The notes under the pieces: generated by a model
The model's input: only the letters and a program-made list of their open reading frames with translations
Told to the model about the DNA's origin: nothing
Database searches by the model: none
Shown here: positions 1 through 5,995 of the stretch, piece by piece
How the letters are laid out: each line of letters starts with the position of its first letter
How positions within the stretch are numbered: position 1 is the stretch's first letter
Made by a program: the position numbers and the translations under genes
Assembly: GCA_947178085.1 (NCBI GenBank)
Contig: CAMWWS010000118.1
Coordinates: 1-7,871 of the forward strand
DNA from: an uncultured Lachnospiraceae bacterium
GTDB lineage: Bacteria; Bacillota_A; Clostridia; Lachnospirales; Lachnospiraceae
Length of the DNA: 7,871 nucleotides
Direction of reading: 5' to 3'

Positions 1-1
1 T

Positions 2-610
2 AATGATGGATTCGATGATTTCCTGAGAAAAAAAATTCAACGTGCAGACAGTATTGTTTATGCTTTTTCTATCAAGGATCATTCTATGGGAGTATTATTT
101 AAGACCTATGATGACAGACAGTTCTGCAATGGTCACCGTGCCGTTACAATGGGTAAGCCTACGGCATATCTGATCGACGGCGAGTTCTCAAGCGAGAAAA
201 ATCTTCAGTTGATTCTTGAAGGAAGAAGCCAGGTTGGAGGAAATTTTCTGGCGGGCATTGCAACAAATGAGGGCATAGAGTCGGATTCCATAGCATCATG
301 TGCAGATAAGCTTGCCTATGCGTTGGAACATAGAATTATGGTCAATGAGAACTTCTATGGAGTCGGCGGTAAAAAGATTTTCAGGGATTTAGTCTTTGAA
401 ATGCAGGGGATGATGCAGGCGGACCATAAGTTCTATAAGGAGAAAAAGCTATACGACTTCCCACAGAAAAATGTTTCAACAATTTTATTTATGAAACTTG
501 TGGGTTTGCTGCTTAGAATGCCGGCAAGCAGGGAGAAGGTGCAGCCTAAAATGACAGAAGGAATGTTAATGCCTTATGAGAAGGTAATAACAGGAAACCC
601 AATAGAATAG
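2..610 (+). CDS. NAD(P)H-dependent flavoprotein oxidoreductase, flavodoxin-like fold (5'-truncated by window edge)
   Basis: The frame is open from base 2 with no stop, so the N-terminus lies outside the window; 202 residues are visible. The fragment reads as the middle and C-terminal part of a flavodoxin-like NAD(P)H-dependent FMN oxidoreductase of the kind common in clostridia. Supporting segments are the strand/loop DSIVYAFSIKDHSMG (residues 17-31 of the fragment), a second core strand KPTAYLIDGEF (about 52-62), and the C-terminal block GVGGKKIFRDL followed by QADHKFYKEKKLYDFPQ (about 121-155), which I recall as typical of this family. Such proteins bind FMN and pass electrons from NAD(P)H in the cytoplasm; the substrate cannot be told. 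The N-terminal FMN phosphate loop would be in the missing part. An ATG at 86 has an AAGGA 7 bases upstream, but the upstream codons continue the family-like sequence, so it is probably internal. The small helical-protein gene follows after 42 bp and may be co-transcribed. Family call is from memory and moderately sure. Confidence 0.65.
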   Translation, partial: NDGFDDFLRKKIQRADSIVYAFSIKDHSMGVLFKTYDDRQFCNGHRAVTMGKPTAYLIDGEFSSEKNLQLILEGRSQVGGNFLAGIATNEGIESDSIASCADKLAYALEHRIMVNENFYGVGGKKIFRDLVFEMQGMMQADHKFYKEKKLYDFPQKNVSTILFMKLVGLLLRMPASREKVQPKMTEGMLMPYEKVITGNPIE

Positions 611-634
611 TAGTTGTAATGAACAAATACATAT

Positions 635-641
635 AAGGAGG
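635..641 (+). promoter_or_regulatory. Ribosome binding site for the small helical protein
   Basis: AAGGAGG lies 11 bases before the ATG at 653. This is a near-perfect anti-SD match and supports the small 99-residue frame as a real, well-translated gene. Confidence 0.75.
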
Positions 642-652
642 TAATACAGGCT

Positions 653-952
653 ATGGATGGTAATTTTGATGGTAAGGAGTTTGTAAACAAGATAGGGGAG
701 ACAATTTCTGCTAAGGGAAAAGAAGTAACAGACAAGGCCAAGGATGTGGCGGAAATAGTTCGTTTGAAAAGTCAAATAAAGGCATGTGAGGATACTGTGA
801 AAAGGAACTATATGGAGATTGGAAGACGCTACTATGAACTGCATGCTTCTACTCCGGAAGAGCATTATGCGGAACAATGCATAGCAATAAACAATGCACA
901 GGATAATATCGCTGAATATGAGCAGAAAATAAAAGAAATTAAAGGTATTTAA
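653..952 (+). CDS. Small helical protein of unknown function, resembling zinc-ribbon family but lacking the ribbon
   Basis: This encodes 99 residues and has a strong Shine-Dalgarno site. It has no signal peptide or membrane segment, so a cytoplasmic location is inferred. After a short acidic start comes a region rich in K, E, A and T (about residues 12-50, including ISAKGKEVTDKAKDVAEI) that looks like an amphipathic helix. Then comes YMEIGRRYYELH (53-64), a short break (ASTPEE) and a second charged helix (about 68-97) ending in KIKEIKGI. Two helices of this type suggest a helical hairpin or coiled coil. I recall clostridial proteins with the same order (GETI..GK, helix, IG..YYE.H, helix, IKGI) that continue into a CxxC zinc ribbon; here the stop comes directly after KGI, and no CxxC pair follows in frame. 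Cysteines are only at 45 and 76. The flavoprotein gene is just upstream, with no terminator seen in the 42-bp gap, and a terminator follows. Function is unknown. Confidence 0.75.
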   Translation: MDGNFDGKEFVNKIGETISAKGKEVTDKAKDVAEIVRLKSQIKACEDTVKRNYMEIGRRYYELHASTPEEHYAEQCIAINNAQDNIAEYEQKIKEIKGI

Positions 953-978
953 TAAAGAGTATTTAAAATTGTATTAAT

Positions 979-1007
979 AAAGCGCAGGTTGCCTGACCTG
1001 CGCTTTT
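979..1007. terminator. Intrinsic terminator, probably bidirectional, between convergent genes
   Basis: AGCGCAGGT (981-989) pairs perfectly with ACCTGCGCT (996-1004). The stem extends by two A-T pairs to 979/1006, the loop is six bases (990-995), and TTTT ends the + strand side (1004-1007). On the minus strand the same stem is followed by TTATTAATA, a weaker U-rich tract. The hairpin starts 27 bp after the small-protein stop and 34 bp from the PBP stop, so it can end transcription from both sides. Confidence 0.85.
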
Positions 1008-1039
1008 GCTGTATAAATGAAAACATAATATATCAATCG

Positions 1040-3766
1040 TTATTGAAAAATAGTAGTTTGATCTTCCGGAATAGTTGTTGTCTGTTCCGGCATCAACCCT
1101 TCATAAGGATTGATGAATGGATTCGTCAGCGCTTCATTTCTCATATTTAATTCAGCACGTTGTATCTCAATAATTGATTCATAGTCCGGATTGGTAAAGA
1201 ATTCGCCGGTATGAGGACATATATTGGTCTGGATTACAGGTACAGAGCTGACAGAACCATCTGCATTTATCACTTCATTGTATGCGGCGGAAGGAGAACC
1301 AAGCTGTATGGAAATATCTTCTATCAGCGGTAACTCCAAGACGCCATCGACCTTGAACGGACAGAATTCCGTAGCGCGCAGCATACTGTACTGGCATACC
1401 GGACCTACGTAATGAACGTCACAAGTTTCTGTAGGGACGGTGCCTTCTGCGAAATGTTCTGTTCTTAATGTGTTGTCGCATAAGCCTGCAATCGGCAGTT
1501 TACCGGAACGCGAACATACCGTAGCGGTGACGATACCACTTGGTACAGGGAATGGTTGGTTGGGCAGATCTTCATGGATTCTGGACATAACCGCACGCCA
1601 CAATGTCTTAGCCAAACTCTGCTCAGCTTTTGCCAGTTTGACGTTATTATCATAACCTGCCCATGTAGTTGCTACATAGTAAGGGGTAAAACCAACAAAC
1701 CAAACATCATTGTAAGCCGAAGTTGTACCGGTTTTTCCTGCTATTGCCATATTTTCGAAGTTGACGGCTCTTCCTGTTCCGCCCGGGGCTGTCATTACGT
1801 CAACCATGGCGTCAGTCAGCAGATAGGCTGTTGTTTCTTTGATTACCTGTCTGGATTGCGGTGTTGTATTATCCAGAATGACATTTCCGTCATGATCCAA
1901 TACTTTTGTATATAACTTGGGTTTGATATAAGTTCCGTTATTGGCGATACATGCATAAGCAGCAGTAAGTTCTTCGTTGGTAACCCCTCTGGTAATACCG
2001 CCAAGTGCAAGCGACTGCTGAATATCGGAGAAAATCTCTCCGCCGATTTCTTCACGCTCTACCAATGTAGTGAAGCCGAAATTAGTAAGATAATCATAAC
2101 CAAGCTGAGGAGTAATCCATGTCAACGCCTTTACGGTAACTACATTCAATGATTCTCTTATACCATCTCTAAAAGAGCAGATTCCTTTATATTCTTCTCC
2201 ATACCAGTTACCAACAGGACGTCCGTCAATATAGTTGAACGGTGCATCGTTGAGGACTTGGGCAAGCGTCAGACCGGCGCTGTCCAAAGCAGGTGCGTAA
2301 GTTGATACAACTTTAAATGTGGAACCGGGCTGCCTTGTGGTATCTGTAGCGCGATTCAGGGTACGGCTTCCGGTTTTGGCTCCCCGACCGCCGACCATTG
2401 AAACAACATAACCCGTATGCGGATCCATAACTACAAGAGATACCTGCGGTTGTGGCGTAAGGGATATGGATTCGCCGATAACCTCGTCATTAGGTCCCAT
2501 AACAGCTTCTTTATACAGTTCGATATCCGCATAAGCCTCTTCCGTTGATGAATAAATTAAATTATAATTTTTATTGCTTTCTTTAAAAAAGTCCCGGAAC
2601 ATTTCAGTACTGTAGTTTGTCCGGTTCCCGTCAGCATCCGCCACAGTCAGCTTATAATTAAGATACCATTTGGTATTGGCCGGGAAGTTGTCTTCATTTG
2701 AAAACTCCTCATCGCATATGGACTGTATATAAGGATCCTGCGTGGAATAGATTTTTAGTCCGCCGCTGTATAACAGTGTAAATGCCTGTGTTTCAGTGTA
2801 ACCTGCCACATTTACCAGGTCGTCCATTACATCATCCGTAAGCGCGTCAACAAAATATGTATTCACCGCGCCTTCACCGTTATCAATATTGTTTATCTGA
2901 ATACGTGCGTATACATCATCCGCCATCGCCTCATCATACTCAGCCTGTGTTATATATCCCTGCTCTAACATATCGTTTAGGACTTTTTTACGGCGTTCCG
3001 CATTTTTGTCGGGATTAGTAATCGGATTAAGTCTTGTCGGGCTTTGTGTGATACCTGCAATTACGGCGCATTCGGACAGAGTCAGATCGCTTACCGATTT
3101 ATTAAAATAGCGCATGGAAGCCGCCTGGACTCCGAGGGTATTCTGACCAAGATTGATGGAATTCATATAGTTAATCAGGATGTCATCTTTATCCATGACT
3201 TTTTCTAACTCAAGGGCAAGATACTGCTCCTGTATTTTACGTTTGAATTTCTCTGCATTTGTTTTTTCACTTGTCCATTCCGTAAAAACGTTGTTTTTCA
3301 AAAGCTGCTGGGTAATGGTACTGGCGCCCTGGGAAAATTTAAATTTGTTCTTTATACCTTCAAAACCCGCACGTATTATACCTTTGATATCAATACCATT
3401 GTGATCATAGAAACGCGCATCCTCGACTGCCACAAAAGCATGTGCGAGATCATCGGGAATCAGGTCCATGCTGACAGGTATACGGTTGGAGTCCGTAGAT
3501 ACCAGTTTAGCTGTTTGATGCCCTTCTATATCATAAACAAACGTGGAAAAACCAGTAGGCGTAACATCAATGTTGCTTATATCAGGAGCCGTAGCAATGA
3601 TACCCTTAAAGACTCCGATTCCGGCACAAGCGCCAATTACTGAAACCGAGATGATAAAAATAAGGAATACCTGGATAAAAGTAAATCCCAGTTTTTTACC
3701 CCACTTTACAGATTTAGCATTAAGCGTCTTTTGTTTCTTTCTGACGCCTTTTTTTCCATAATTCAT
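1040..3766 (-). CDS. Class A penicillin-binding protein (bifunctional GT51 transglycosylase / transpeptidase)
   Basis: This 908-residue protein polymerises lipid II into glycan strands and cross-links the peptides at the outer face of the membrane. A basic cytoplasmic N-terminus (1-27) precedes one membrane anchor (about 28-53). The GT51 domain (about 75-255) has the catalytic-Glu motif EDARFYDHNG with E115, QGASTITQQL (146-155), the block around EQYLALELEK (180-189) and NYMNSINLGQNTLG (199-212). After a linker, the transpeptidase domain (about 440-730) carries all three signatures: STFK with nucleophile S482 and K485, SLN at 539-541, and KTGT at 678-681. All key residues are present, so both activities are expected. 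The tail of about 170 residues has six cysteines (751, 763, 782, 791, 802, 850) and ends in a TTT/EDQTT stretch. A GAAAGGAG site lies 13 bases before the ATG, somewhat far. The gene stands alone on its strand and diverges from the YigZ gene. Which PBP1-type name applies (ponA, mrcA or pbp1A) cannot be decided. Confidence 0.95.
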   Translation of the reverse strand: MNYGKKGVRKKQKTLNAKSVKWGKKLGFTFIQVFLIFIISVSVIGACAGIGVFKGIIATAPDISNIDVTPTGFSTFVYDIEGHQTAKLVSTDSNRIPVSMDLIPDDLAHAFVAVEDARFYDHNGIDIKGIIRAGFEGIKNKFKFSQGASTITQQLLKNNVFTEWTSEKTNAEKFKRKIQEQYLALELEKVMDKDDILINYMNSINLGQNTLGVQAASMRYFNKSVSDLTLSECAVIAGITQSPTRLNPITNPDKNAERRKKVLNDMLEQGYITQAEYDEAMADDVYARIQINNIDNGEGAVNTYFVDALTDDVMDDLVNVAGYTETQAFTLLYSGGLKIYSTQDPYIQSICDEEFSNEDNFPANTKWYLNYKLTVADADGNRTNYSTEMFRDFFKESNKNYNLIYSSTEEAYADIELYKEAVMGPNDEVIGESISLTPQPQVSLVVMDPHTGYVVSMVGGRGAKTGSRTLNRATDTTRQPGSTFKVVSTYAPALDSAGLTLAQVLNDAPFNYIDGRPVGNWYGEEYKGICSFRDGIRESLNVVTVKALTWITPQLGYDYLTNFGFTTLVEREEIGGEIFSDIQQSLALGGITRGVTNEELTAAYACIANNGTYIKPKLYTKVLDHDGNVILDNTTPQSRQVIKETTAYLLTDAMVDVMTAPGGTGRAVNFENMAIAGKTGTTSAYNDVWFVGFTPYYVATTWAGYDNNVKLAKAEQSLAKTLWRAVMSRIHEDLPNQPFPVPSGIVTATVCSRSGKLPIAGLCDNTLRTEHFAEGTVPTETCDVHYVGPVCQYSMLRATEFCPFKVDGVLELPLIEDISIQLGSPSAAYNEVINADGSVSSVPVIQTNICPHTGEFFTNPDYESIIEIQRAELNMRNEALTNPFINPYEGLMPEQTTTIPEDQTTIFQ

Positions 3767-3779
3767 TATAACAACTATG

Positions 3780-3787
3780 CTCCTTTC
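3780..3787 (-). promoter_or_regulatory. Ribosome binding site of the class A PBP gene (long spacing)
   Basis: Read on the minus strand, GAAAGGAG ends at 3780 and the ATG begins at 3766, leaving 13 bases between. That is longer than the usual 5-9. No other ATG, GTG or TTG in this frame sits closer to the site, and the basic residues that follow this ATG fit a membrane-anchored PBP start. Confidence 0.55.
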
Positions 3788-3834
3788 ACAGCCTATAAAG
3801 AGACAATGTCAATAATTATTAGGTTCATCAATAT

Positions 3835-3863
3835 ATTATACCAAATATTGGGTACTAAATAAA
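3835..3863 (-). promoter_or_regulatory. Candidate sigma-A-type promoter for the class A PBP gene
   Basis: On the minus strand, a perfect -10 TATAAT (3840-3835) is preceded after 17 bp by TTTATT (3863-3858), a weak 3/6 match to TTGACA. The 5' leader would be about 60 bases. The region is AT-rich, so a chance -10 is possible. Confidence 0.45.
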
Positions 3864-3877
3864 GGATTTTCTTCTAT

Positions 3878-3894
3878 ATTAAGATTTATTAAGA
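3878..3894. repeat. Tandem ATTAAGA direct repeat between divergent promoters
   Basis: ATTAAGA occurs at 3878-3884 and again at 3888-3894, exactly 10 bp apart, so both copies face the same side of the helix. TTAAGA recurs at 3933-3938, inside the candidate -10 of the rightward promoter. The pair lies upstream of the -35 candidates on both strands, where an activator or UP-type contact would fit. In DNA this AT-rich it may be chance. Confidence 0.4.
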
Positions 3895-3910
3895 ATTATT
3901 CACGATTTTA

Positions 3911-3939
3911 TACACTTTTATTCCTGTTTATGTTAAGAT
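3911..3939 (+). promoter_or_regulatory. Candidate extended -10 promoter for the yigZ-mgtE pair
   Basis: TG at 3931-3932, one base, then TAAGAT (3934-3939, 4/6 to TATAAT) gives the extended -10 layout. TACACT (3911-3916) at 17 bp is only a weak -35 (3/6), which extended -10 promoters tolerate. The leader to the ATG at 3984 would be about 38 bases. Confidence 0.35.
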
Positions 3940-3983
3940 AAAAAGGTGAGTACGCTGGCTGAGAGAAAGGCAAGGTTATTATA

Positions 3984-4619
3984 ATGGAAAGCAAAGCAGA
4001 ATCATATAAAGTGATTGCTCATGGCGGTATGGGAGAAATTGAAGAAAAGAAGTCCGTATTCATAGCAAATACTGCTCCTGTACAGACAGAGGAAGAGGCG
4101 CTTGCGTTTATAGAGTCCATGAAAAAGAAATATTGGGATGCAAGACACAACTGTTATGCTTATGTTCTGGGGGAAAAGGCGCAGATTGTGAGATTCTCTG
4201 ATGATGGAGAACCCTCCGGGACTGCGGGAAAGCCGATTCTGGAAGTACTGCTCGGTATGGAGGTACGCAATCTGGTGGTCGTTGTAACCAGATATTTTGG
4301 AGGAACGCTGCTTGGAACAGGAGGTCTGGTGCGTGCTTATACGCAGGCGACACAGGCTGGAATGGCAGGGAGCGATATCCGCACAATGCGGCGGGGTGTT
4401 GTGCTGAACATTATAACAGATTATAATGGTATCGGAAAGATACAGTATATAATGGGACGTAGAAAGATTACAATTGAAGAGCCGGAATACACGGATGTAG
4501 TTTCCTTAAAAGTTAAGATTCCGTATGAAGAGGAAGAGGAAGTCAGCAAAGAAATAACTGAGGCGACAGCGGGAAAAGCGCAGATAGAAAAAGAAGGCAG
4601 TATTTACTTTATGCAGTAG
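3984..4619 (+). CDS. yigZ: YigZ / IMPACT (UPF0029) family protein
   Basis: The protein has 211 residues, the usual length for bacterial YigZ/YvyE. The N-terminal IMPACT domain (about 18-125) carries the family signatures: KKSVFIA (22-28), ARHNCYAYVLG (53-63), SDDGEPSGTAGKPIL (72-86) and VTRYFGGTLLGTGGLVRAY (101-119). The C-terminal DUF1949-type domain (about 140-200) follows and ends in an acidic stretch. It has no signal peptide and is cytoplasmic. Eukaryotic IMPACT counters the GCN1-GCN2 translation-stress pathway; the bacterial role is not settled, with nucleic-acid or ribosome contact proposed from structure. AAGG (3972-3975) lies 8 bases before the ATG and supports the start. mgtE begins 41 bp after the stop with no terminator or obvious promoter between, so one transcript is likely. 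Identification is very sure; function is weakly known. Confidence 0.93.
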   Translation: MESKAESYKVIAHGGMGEIEEKKSVFIANTAPVQTEEEALAFIESMKKKYWDARHNCYAYVLGEKAQIVRFSDDGEPSGTAGKPILEVLLGMEVRNLVVVVTRYFGGTLLGTGGLVRAYTQATQAGMAGSDIRTMRRGVVLNIITDYNGIGKIQYIMGRRKITIEEPEYTDVVSLKVKIPYEEEEEVSKEITEATAGKAQIEKEGSIYFMQ

Positions 4620-4647
4620 AAACCAATTGGATATGAGGGCTATAAGT

Positions 4648-4654
4648 AGAGGAG
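4648..4654 (+). promoter_or_regulatory. Ribosome binding site of mgtE
   Basis: AGAGGAG ends 6 bases before the ATG at 4661 and 9 bases before the adjacent ATG at 4664. Both spacings work, so the protein may begin one residue later than annotated. Confidence 0.65.
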
Positions 4655-4660
4655 ATATTT

Positions 4661-5995
4661 ATGATGGAAGAGATTTTAGAATTACTTAATTCGGGACAGT
4701 ATGTTAAACTTCGTCAACATATAATAGATATGAATGTGGCGGATATTGCGGCTTGCATGGAAGAAATGGAGAGGGATGACCTCCTAAAGCTGTTCCGTAT
4801 TCTTCCTAAAAGTATGGCGGCGGATGTATTTTCATATCTGGAAATAGAGACGGAACAGTATATTATTACCTCCATGTCCGATAAGGATGCAGCCAATATC
4901 ATCGATAACCTGATGGCAGATGATGCGACTGACCTTTTGGAAGAAATGCCTGCTAATGTTGTAAAAAGGCTGCTTGCCAATGCAAGTCCGGACACAAGAA
5001 GGGATATAAATCATCTGCTGAGATACCCTGAGGATTCCGCAGGAAGCATTATGACAGTGGAATATGTGGATTTGAAGGAAACGCTGACGGTAGAAGAGGC
5101 GGTAGCCAGAATCCGCAAAGTAGGAGTGGATAGTGAGACGATTAATATCTGCTATGTATTGGACCAAAGAAGAACTCTGGTCGGTACCGTAGCGCTTAGG
5201 TATCTGCTGCTCAGCCCGCAGGATGCGATTATAGGCGATATCATGCATGGAAACGTTATTTCCCTTCATACTCTGATGGACCAGGAAGAGGTAGCCAGAC
5301 AGTTTAAAAAGTACGACTTTACATCCATGCCTGTAGTGGATAATGAAGAAAGACTTGTCGGTATTATCACCGTCGATGATGTTGTAGATATTCTGGAAGA
5401 AGAGACGACCGAGGATATTGAGAAGATGGCGGCTATTGTCCCTTCGGACAAACCCTATATGAGAACATCTGTTATTGAAGCGTGGAAAAAACGTATACCC
5501 TGGCTGCTTCTTTTGATGATATCGGCTACATTTACGGGGAGGATTATTGCTTCGTTTGAGGACGCGCTGAGCAAGTTTATTGTACTTAATACATTCATAC
5601 CAATGCTCATGGATACCGGGGGAAACGCCGGAGGACAGGCAAGCGCAATTATTATCCGTGGATTGTCTCTGGATGAAATAGAATTTAAGGATTGGCTGAC
5701 AGTAGTGTGGAAGGAAATACGAACTGCCGTACTCTGCGGTATTACACTTGCGGTTTGTAACTTTATAAAAATAATGCTGATTGAAAGAGTATCGGTTCAG
5801 GTGGCGCTTGTCGTCTGCCTGACGCTGTTTATGGCAGTTATCGTAGCTAAAATAGTAGGTTCCACTCTTCCTATGATTGCCAAAAAAATAGGAATGGACC
5901 CGGCAGTAATGGCGAGTCCATTCATTACAACTATTGTAGATGCAATATCCTTGTTAATATATTTCGGAGTTGCAACTGTAGCGCTGGGAATATAA
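4661..5995 (+). CDS. mgtE: Magnesium channel/transporter MgtE
   Basis: This 444-residue protein (family length about 450) forms a dimeric inner-membrane Mg2+ channel that closes when cytosolic Mg2+ is high. Order of parts: an acidic, helical MgtE N domain (about 5-125); two CBS domains (about 130-190 and 193-250, with IGDIMHGNVISL and MPVVDNEERLVGIITVDDVVDIL in the second); a connecting helix rich in charge; then five membrane segments (about 279-297, 303-320, 355-373, 380-400 and 423-443). The hallmark DTGGNAGGQASAIIIRGL spans 318-335. The last helix carries GMDPAVMASP followed by TTIVDAISLLIYF, placing D427 where the conserved pore Asp that binds Mg2+ sits in the family. No key part is missing. 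The gene follows yigZ by 41 bp. No M-box-like leader fits in that gap, so control here is likely through protein gating and the shared promoter. The stop abuts the stop of convergent typA. Confidence 0.97.
   Translation: MMEEILELLNSGQYVKLRQHIIDMNVADIAACMEEMERDDLLKLFRILPKSMAADVFSYLEIETEQYIITSMSDKDAANIIDNLMADDATDLLEEMPANVVKRLLANASPDTRRDINHLLRYPEDSAGSIMTVEYVDLKETLTVEEAVARIRKVGVDSETINICYVLDQRRTLVGTVALRYLLLSPQDAIIGDIMHGNVISLHTLMDQEEVARQFKKYDFTSMPVVDNEERLVGIITVDDVVDILEEETTEDIEKMAAIVPSDKPYMRTSVIEAWKKRIPWLLLLMISATFTGRIIASFEDALSKFIVLNTFIPMLMDTGGNAGGQASAIIIRGLSLDEIEFKDWLTVVWKEIRTAVLCGITLAVCNFIKIMLIERVSVQVALVVCLTLFMAVIVAKIVGSTLPMIAKKIGMDPAVMASPFITTIVDAISLLIYFGVATVALGI

Noticed and set aside
86..610. ATG at 86 with AAGGA 7 bases upstream as the true start of a 174-residue protein.
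   Set aside because: The 28 codons before it are open to the window edge and encode flavodoxin-fold sequence that fits the family, so this is more likely an internal Met in a truncated gene.
990..1018. TGCCTGACCTGC in the terminator reads as a CxxC pair (CLTC), which might be a remnant zinc ribbon of the small protein.
   Set aside because: The reading comes from the terminator stem and loop itself, only one pair exists, and in-frame stops directly after the small gene separate it. Coincidence is the simpler explanation.
1556..1915. A Cys-rich 119-codon open frame on the + strand inside the PBP gene.
   Set aside because: It is antisense to the transpeptidase domain, including the KTG box. 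The cysteines come from reverse-strand readings of conserved codons, and no start signal is seen.
3807..3812. A perfect TTGACA on the minus strand upstream of the PBP gene.
   Set aside because: No acceptable -10 lies 16-18 bp downstream (best is TGTGAA, 3/6), and such a promoter would begin inside the ribosome binding site. The TATAAT at 3840-3835 is a better candidate.
3946..3975. GGTGAG...GGCTGAGAGAAAGG just before yigZ resembles the start of a TPP (thiamin) riboswitch.
   Set aside because: Only the GGCTGAGA-like part is present. The second arm (CUGAUCUGG..AAUACCAGC..AGGGA) is absent and the ATG follows within about 10 bases, so there is no room for the aptamer. The downstream genes are not thiamin genes.
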